Shown in pieces: positions 59,884 to 64,000 of a stretch of 64,000 nt of DNA (the stretch's first letter is position 1; the number at the start of each line of letters is the position of its first letter). Location of the stretch: positions 13,044-77,043 of the forward strand of contig NZ_JOJE01000041.1 in the NCBI RefSeq assembly GCF_000720255.1, written 5' to 3'. Below the pieces are notes generated by a model that was not told the DNA's origin, did no database searches, and worked only from the letters and a program-made list of their open reading frames with translations. The translations under genes and the position numbers were made by a program. The stretch is from Streptomyces griseus subsp. griseus (GTDB lineage Bacteria > Actinomycetota > Actinomycetes > Streptomycetales > Streptomycetaceae).

Positions 59884-59947
59884 GCAGTTACCCGGAACTG
59901 TGGCTTCCACCACGGCGGATACGGTCGTGTCCTGGTGAGATCACCGG

Positions 59948-61039
59948 ATGCTCGGTTTCCTCCTCCGTCTTCTGCCGTTCTGGGTCCGCGAGCCCCTGCT
60001 CATCGCGGTCACTTCCGTTTTCGGCGTACGCATCATGTATCTCGCCGTCCGCGATCACGACGGGGTCGCGGCCGGCCTCGGCGTGGTGTTCCTCGTGTGC
60101 GCCGCGGTGAGCGTCCACAAGGTGGTCCGGGCCCTGCGCGCACGCCGGAACCCGGTCCCGGCGGCCTCCGCGGCCGGCACGACGGCCGATGCCGCAGTCC
60201 ACGCCACCGCCCAGGCCCCGGCCCCGGCCCCTATCCCGGCTTCGGCCCAGGCCCCGGCCTCGATCCTGGCCCCGGCCCCGGCCCCGGTTCAAGCGCACGC
60301 CGGAGTGGGGCCGCGTCCCGGCCCGGGCGCTCCGGAGAAGGAGCCCAACGCGTGGGGTCAGGCCTTCGCGGCCGTGGCCGTGTTCGGGGCACTCGCGGTC
60401 GCGCTGTGGGCGGCCCCGCGCTTCATGCCGTCCGACGACAACACCACCCCGCAGCCCGCCTCGTGTTCGGACACGGAACACGAGGAACTGCCGAAGGCCT
60501 TCAAGAAGACCCCCCGGCCTGTAACCGGTGAAGAGCTGTGTGAGGCACTCAACCGGCCGGACCTGGCCAAGGTCCTCGGCACGCCCGTGGAGACCGCGAC
60601 CAGTGCCTCCGGCACCAACAACACCGCTCCTCTGACTGATGAGAAGGTCGCCATGCCGGAGGCCGAGGTCAGCTTCGACACGTACACCGTGAATGTCTCG
60701 GCCACTTACAACCATCTGTCGATCGACCAGAACGTGAAGCTGATGAAGTACGGGGACGAGACGGACGTCAAGACGCTCAGGGTTCTCGGCCGGCCCGCGG
60801 TCCTCTCCTCGGACCACACCATGCGGATCGAGATCAATCTCGGGAGTGGCGGATCCGGCGGACCGGTCCAACAGGGTCCCCTGGCCAGGACACTGACCGT
60901 GGCCCTCGACCGGAAGGACCGGGGCGGCTACTGCGACATCTCCGTGTGGAGCAAGTCCGGAGCCCTCCCGGCCGACGGCGCTCTCCTCGACATCGCCGCG
61001 AAGGTTCTGCCGAAGATCCCCGAACGACCTGTTCGCTGA
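59948..61039 (+). CDS. Membrane protein with Pro/Ala-rich linker and outside domain, unknown function
   Basis: 363 residues. Two membrane helices near the start (about 5-60), a ~60-residue low-complexity Pro/Ala linker (QAPAPAPIPASAQAPAS) from GC-rich repeats near 60210-60290, a third helix (FAAVAVFGALAVALWAAP) and a C-terminal domain of about 200 residues (LPKAFKKTPRPVTGEELCEALNRPDLAKVLGTP). It resembles Streptomyces DUF6215-type proteins from memory; I am not certain. No catalytic motif is visible. Confidence 0.6.
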   Translation: MLGFLLRLLPFWVREPLLIAVTSVFGVRIMYLAVRDHDGVAAGLGVVFLVCAAVSVHKVVRALRARRNPVPAASAAGTTADAAVHATAQAPAPAPIPASAQAPASILAPAPAPVQAHAGVGPRPGPGAPEKEPNAWGQAFAAVAVFGALAVALWAAPRFMPSDDNTTPQPASCSDTEHEELPKAFKKTPRPVTGEELCEALNRPDLAKVLGTPVETATSASGTNNTAPLTDEKVAMPEAEVSFDTYTVNVSATYNHLSIDQNVKLMKYGDETDVKTLRVLGRPAVLSSDHTMRIEINLGSGGSGGPVQQGPLARTLTVALDRKDRGGYCDISVWSKSGALPADGALLDIAAKVLPKIPERPVR

Positions 61040-61063
61040 GCTGCCGAGGAGACGCCCCGAACT

Positions 61064-62937
61064 TCACGGACGTGGCACGTTGCGCAGGTTGGACCGGGCC
61101 ATCTGGAGCATCCGTCCCACGCCTCCGTCGAGCACCATCTTCGACGCGGACAGGGCGAACCCGGTCACCATCTCGGCGCTGATCTTCGGCGGAATGGAGA
61201 GGGCGTTGGGGTCGGTCACGATGTCGACGAGTGCCGGTCCCTTGTGCTTGAAGGCGTCCTTCAGGGCACGGGCCAGGTCCTTGGGTTTCTCCACGCGCAC
61301 CCCGTAGGCGCCGCAGGCGCGGGCGACGGCGGCGAAGTCGGGGTTCTTGTTCGTGGTGCCGTAGGAGGGCAGTCCGGCGACCAGCATCTCCAACTCGACC
61401 ATGCTGAGGGAGGAGTTGTTGAACAGGACGACCTTCACGGGCAGGTCGTACTGCACGAGGGTCAGGAAGTCGCCCATCAGCATGGAGAATCCGCCGTCGC
61501 CGGACATCGACACGACCTGCCGCTCCGGGTCGGTGAACTGCGCGCCGATCGCCATCGGCAGCGCGTTCGCCATCGAGCCGTGCGAGAAGGAGCCGATGAT
61601 GCGGCGGCGGCCGTTGGGCGAGATGTAGCGGGCGGCCCAGACGTTGCACATGCCGGTGTCAATCGTGAACACGGCGTCCTCGGCGGCGAGTTCGTCGAGG
61701 ACGGAGGCGACGTACTCGGGGTGGATCGGGACGTGCTTCTCGACCTTGCGGGTGTATGCCTTGACGACCCCCTCCAGCGCGTCCGCGTGCTTCTTCAGCA
61801 TCCTGTCGAGGAAGCGCCGGTTCTTCTTCTCCTTCACCCGCGGAGTGAGACAACGCAGGGTCTCCCGCACGTCACCCCACACGGCGAGGTCCAACTTGGA
61901 GCGGCGGCCCAGGTGTTCGGGCCGGACGTCGACCTGGGCGATCTTGACGTCGTCGGGCAGGAAGGCGTTGTACGGGAAGTCCGTGCCGAGCAGGATCAGC
62001 AGGTCGCACTCGTGCGTGGCCTCGTAGGCGGCTCCGTAGCCGAGGAGGCCGCTCATGCCGACGTCGTACGGGTTGTCGTACTGGGGCTACCTGCGTATGT
62101 CGAGCCCGCATACGACGCCGTGTTCACCGTGCACACCGGCATGCGCAACGACTGAGGCCCCGGACCTGCACCCCAGCTTGCGACATACATACACACTCAT
62201 GAGTTGTCGTACTGGATCCATTCCTTGCCGCGCAGGGCGTGCCCCACCGGCGATTTGACCTTCCCGGCGAACTCCATCACCTCGGCGTGCGCGCCGGCCG
62301 TGCCGCTGCCGCAGAACAGGGTGACCTTGTCCGCCGCGTCGATCATCTCGACCAGCCGGTCGATCTCGGCGTCGCCGGGGCGGACGGTGGGCCGGGAGGT
62401 GACGAGGGCGGTCTCGGCGGCCTTCTCGGGGGCGGGTTCGGCCGCGATGTCACCGGGGAGGGAGACGACGCTGACGCCGGAACGGCCGACCGCGTTCTGG
62501 ATGGCGGTCTGGAGCAGCCGGGGCATCTGCTTGGGGCTGGAGATCAGCTCGCTGTAGTGGCTGCACTCGCGGAACAGCTGGTCGGGGTGGGTCTCCTGGA
62601 AGTAGCCGAGGCCGATCTCGCTGGAGGGGATGTGGGAGGCGAGGGCCAGCACGGGTGCCATGGAGCGGTGGGCGTCGTAGAGGCCGTTGATGAGGTGGAG
62701 GTTGCCCGGCCCGCAGGAGCCTGCGCAGGCGGTGAGTCTGCCGGTGATCTGGGCCTCCGCGCCGGCGGCGAAGGCGGCGGTCTCCTCGTGGCGGACGTGC
62801 ACCCAGTCGATGGCGGCGTTGCGGCGGACGGCGTCCACCACCGGGTTGAGGCTGTCGCCGACGACGCCGTAGAGGCGCTTGACCCCGGCACGGGCGAGGA
62901 TGTCGACGAACTGTTCTGCGACGTTCTGCTTGGCCAT
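61064..62937 (-). pseudogene. poxB: Pyruvate oxidase/dehydrogenase (quinone)-type TPP enzyme gene, split by an insertion
   Basis: The two halves add up to a full PoxB-like enzyme (about 580 residues). The N-terminal half (62937 to 62197, 246 codons) holds the TPP Glu in VRHEETAAFAAGAEAQITG and the FAD/middle-domain start. The C-terminal half (62056 to 61064, 330 codons) holds the TPP motif MSGDGGFSMLMGDF...VVLFNNSSLSM. At the junction the frame reads QYDNS-stop; without the insertion it would continue QYDNPYDVGMSGLLGYG. The 131-bp insertion (62072-62215, counting both flanking repeats) shifts the frame. PoxB converts pyruvate to acetate and CO2 with electrons to quinone; this copy is probably inactive unless both halves assemble. 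Confidence 0.83.
62072..62215. mobile_element. 131-bp insertion with 13-bp direct repeats inside poxB
   Basis: GTTGTCGTACTGG occurs at 62072-62084 and again at 62203-62215; deleting one copy plus the 118 bp between restores the poxB frame. Inside, the plus strand at 62114-62155 matches about 35 of 42 bases of the poxB stretch at 61637-61678 in inverted orientation (peptide DAVFTVHTGMRND versus DAVFTIDTGMCNV). The ends carry short inverted similarity (TATGTCG/CGACATA). It codes no transposase. Confidence 0.7.
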
Positions 62938-62999
62938 GACGCTCTTGTGCCCCTTCGGTCTCCGTCGATCCCTGATCCATCAATTCACAGGGACCGCCG

Positions 63000-64000
63000 T
63001 CACGCCTCCCAAACGCCCGCGGCCGTACGGTCGTCCGAGTACCCCTTGACCCGTACCAGCGCGTCGGCGTGGAACGCGGCCAGCCCCGGTGCGGCGGGCC
63101 CGGACCACCGCCGGGTGAGGTACGCGGACAGCTCGGGTTCGCCGCGCAGCGGATCGGCCAGGCCGGGGGTGCACATCAGCAAGGTGTCGCCCGGGCGGGC
63201 GACGGAGGCACGGAAGCGGAACGGGTCGCGGGGCGGTCCGGGGTCCTCGTCGTAGGGGTTCGGGGGTGTGGTGATGCCGAGGTCCATGGTGAGCCGGTCG
63301 CCCTGCGGGGTCTCTGACGGCAGTGAGCCGAAGCCGACGACGGGGTCACCGGTGGCGTCGGTGCCCCGGGGCTCGATGTCCTGCCACTCGCCGTCCCGGA
63401 TCCGGAACAGACCGCCGCCGCCGACGCCGAAGAAGACGCGGGTACGGCAGTCCGGGTCGGCGGGCAGCAGGAGACAGCGCAGGGTGGCCGCGTACTCCTC
63501 CGGTTCGATGCCCTGTTCGACGGCGCTGGCGCGGAGTTTGCCGAGGCTGCGGTCGGTGAGGCGGTGCAGTCCCGACTTCAGGTCGCCGCGCCGGCCGGCC
63601 CGGAGGTCCTCGGCGAGGCGTGCCTGGCTGCGGCCCACGGCCCGGCCGATCCACTGGCAGGCCTCGGCGGCCGCCCGGTGAGCGCCGGCGGTGGCGCGGG
63701 CGCCGGTGGCCATCGCGACCAGGACCAGCGCGTTTTCGCCGGTGCCGAACCGGGCGGTGAGCAGGCAGTCGCGGCGCGGCTCGCCCCGGTAGCGGGCGGA
63801 GTCCCCGCGCACGGAGACGGCCCGCACCGTGCAGGCGCCGTACCGGGCACCGTCGAGCATGGTGTCCGGGACCAGGTCGTCCAGGTCGTCGGGGTCGGCG
63901 GGCGGCAGCGCGGTGGGCTCGGCGTCATAGGTGGGCGGGCCGGAGCCGACGTAGTCCTTGGGGGCGGCGTCAAGGACGGGGGCGGGGACCGGCGCAGGGG
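63000..64000 (-). CDS. PP2C-like phosphatase-domain protein, cut by right window edge
   Basis: The reverse strand is open from the stop at 63000 to the window end (over 330 codons), so the N-terminus is outside. The visible N-terminal part is Pro/Ala/Asp-rich (PPTYDAEPTALPPADPDDLDDLVPD). The domain then reads GTCTVRAVSVRGDSARYRGEPRRD-like as GACTVRAVSVRGDSARYRG, then NALVLVAMATGARA, a central RCLLLPADPDCRTRVFFGVGGGGLFRIRDGEW and PGDTLLMCTPGLADPL, a divergent PP2C/SpoIIE-like layout. Several metal Asp are not obvious, so it may be a regulatory or inactive form. Confidence 0.6.
   Translation of the reverse strand, partial: PAPVPAPVLDAAPKDYVGSGPPTYDAEPTALPPADPDDLDDLVPDTMLDGARYGACTVRAVSVRGDSARYRGEPRRDCLLTARFGTGENALVLVAMATGARATAGAHRAAAEACQWIGRAVGRSQARLAEDLRAGRRGDLKSGLHRLTDRSLGKLRASAVEQGIEPEEYAATLRCLLLPADPDCRTRVFFGVGGGGLFRIRDGEWQDIEPRGTDATGDPVVGFGSLPSETPQGDRLTMDLGITTPPNPYDEDPGPPRDPFRFRASVARPGDTLLMCTPGLADPLRGEPELSAYLTRRWSGPAAPGLAAFHADALVRVKGYSDDRTAAGVWEA

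Overview
The window is a 64 kb piece of a very GC-rich actinobacterial chromosome, almost certainly Streptomyces. The signs are codon use with G/C at nearly every third position, many GTG/TTG starts with GGAGG-type ribosome sites, SARP, PucR and AfsR-like regulators, a DUF2637 membrane protein, a DmdR/IdeR-type iron box, and in-frame copies of a short repeat that I recall from Streptomyces genes. No rRNA, tRNA, CRISPR array, integrase or transposase was found.

Layout. 1-6.1 kb: a fructan/fructose regulon with a secreted GH32 enzyme (cut by the left edge), a PfkB sugar kinase, a sugar ABC transporter and a LacI regulator, tied together by three copies of one operator. 6.4-13.2 kb: MHS transporter plus secreted hydrolase, PaaX-type regulator, aminotransferase, RmlD-like reductase and a small P-loop kinase. 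13.2-17.7 kb: MBL-rhodanese-rhodanese enzyme, SARP/NB-ARC regulator, AraC regulator. 17.7-24.9 kb: a leftward group (DUF1275, DoxX, YcaC-type hydrolase, YtcJ-type amidohydrolase), then an esterase, LtrA and Dps. 25-29.7 kb: GT-C-like membrane protein and two secreted GH43 arabinan enzymes behind a promoter/operator, closed by a hairpin. 29.7-34 kb: a leftward glycan operon (shrunken NodU-type protein, GT2, HAD phosphatase, GT4) divergent from a polysaccharide deacetylase. 34-36.4 kb: SRPBCC protein, methyltransferase and a stand-alone LanC-like protein. 36.4-40.6 kb: a caspase-STAND ATPase-WD40 protein followed by an alpha/beta-hydrolase, the best candidate for an undescribed conflict/defence module. 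41-48.2 kb: a three-subunit molybdenum hydroxylase of the xanthine dehydrogenase family, XdhC, and a divergent PucR regulator. 48.2-54.6 kb: TPR-like protein, MFS exporter with divergent MerR regulator, GntR regulator, iron-regulated FhuF-like protein and the DUF2637 protein. 54.6-64 kb: anti-sigma-type ATPase, secreted or membrane-anchored proteins of unknown role, an EEP-family secreted protein, a broken pyruvate oxidase gene and a PP2C-like gene running off the right edge.

Gene decay stands out. A VOC/glyoxalase gene and a GH38 alpha-mannosidase gene survive as frameshifted relics. A NodU-type carbamoyltransferase has lost its core but kept its frame. A poxB-type gene is split by a 131-bp insertion flanked by 13-bp direct repeats, which carries an inverted, diverged scrap of a similar gene. 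All functions are inferred by reading the sequence; no database search was run.
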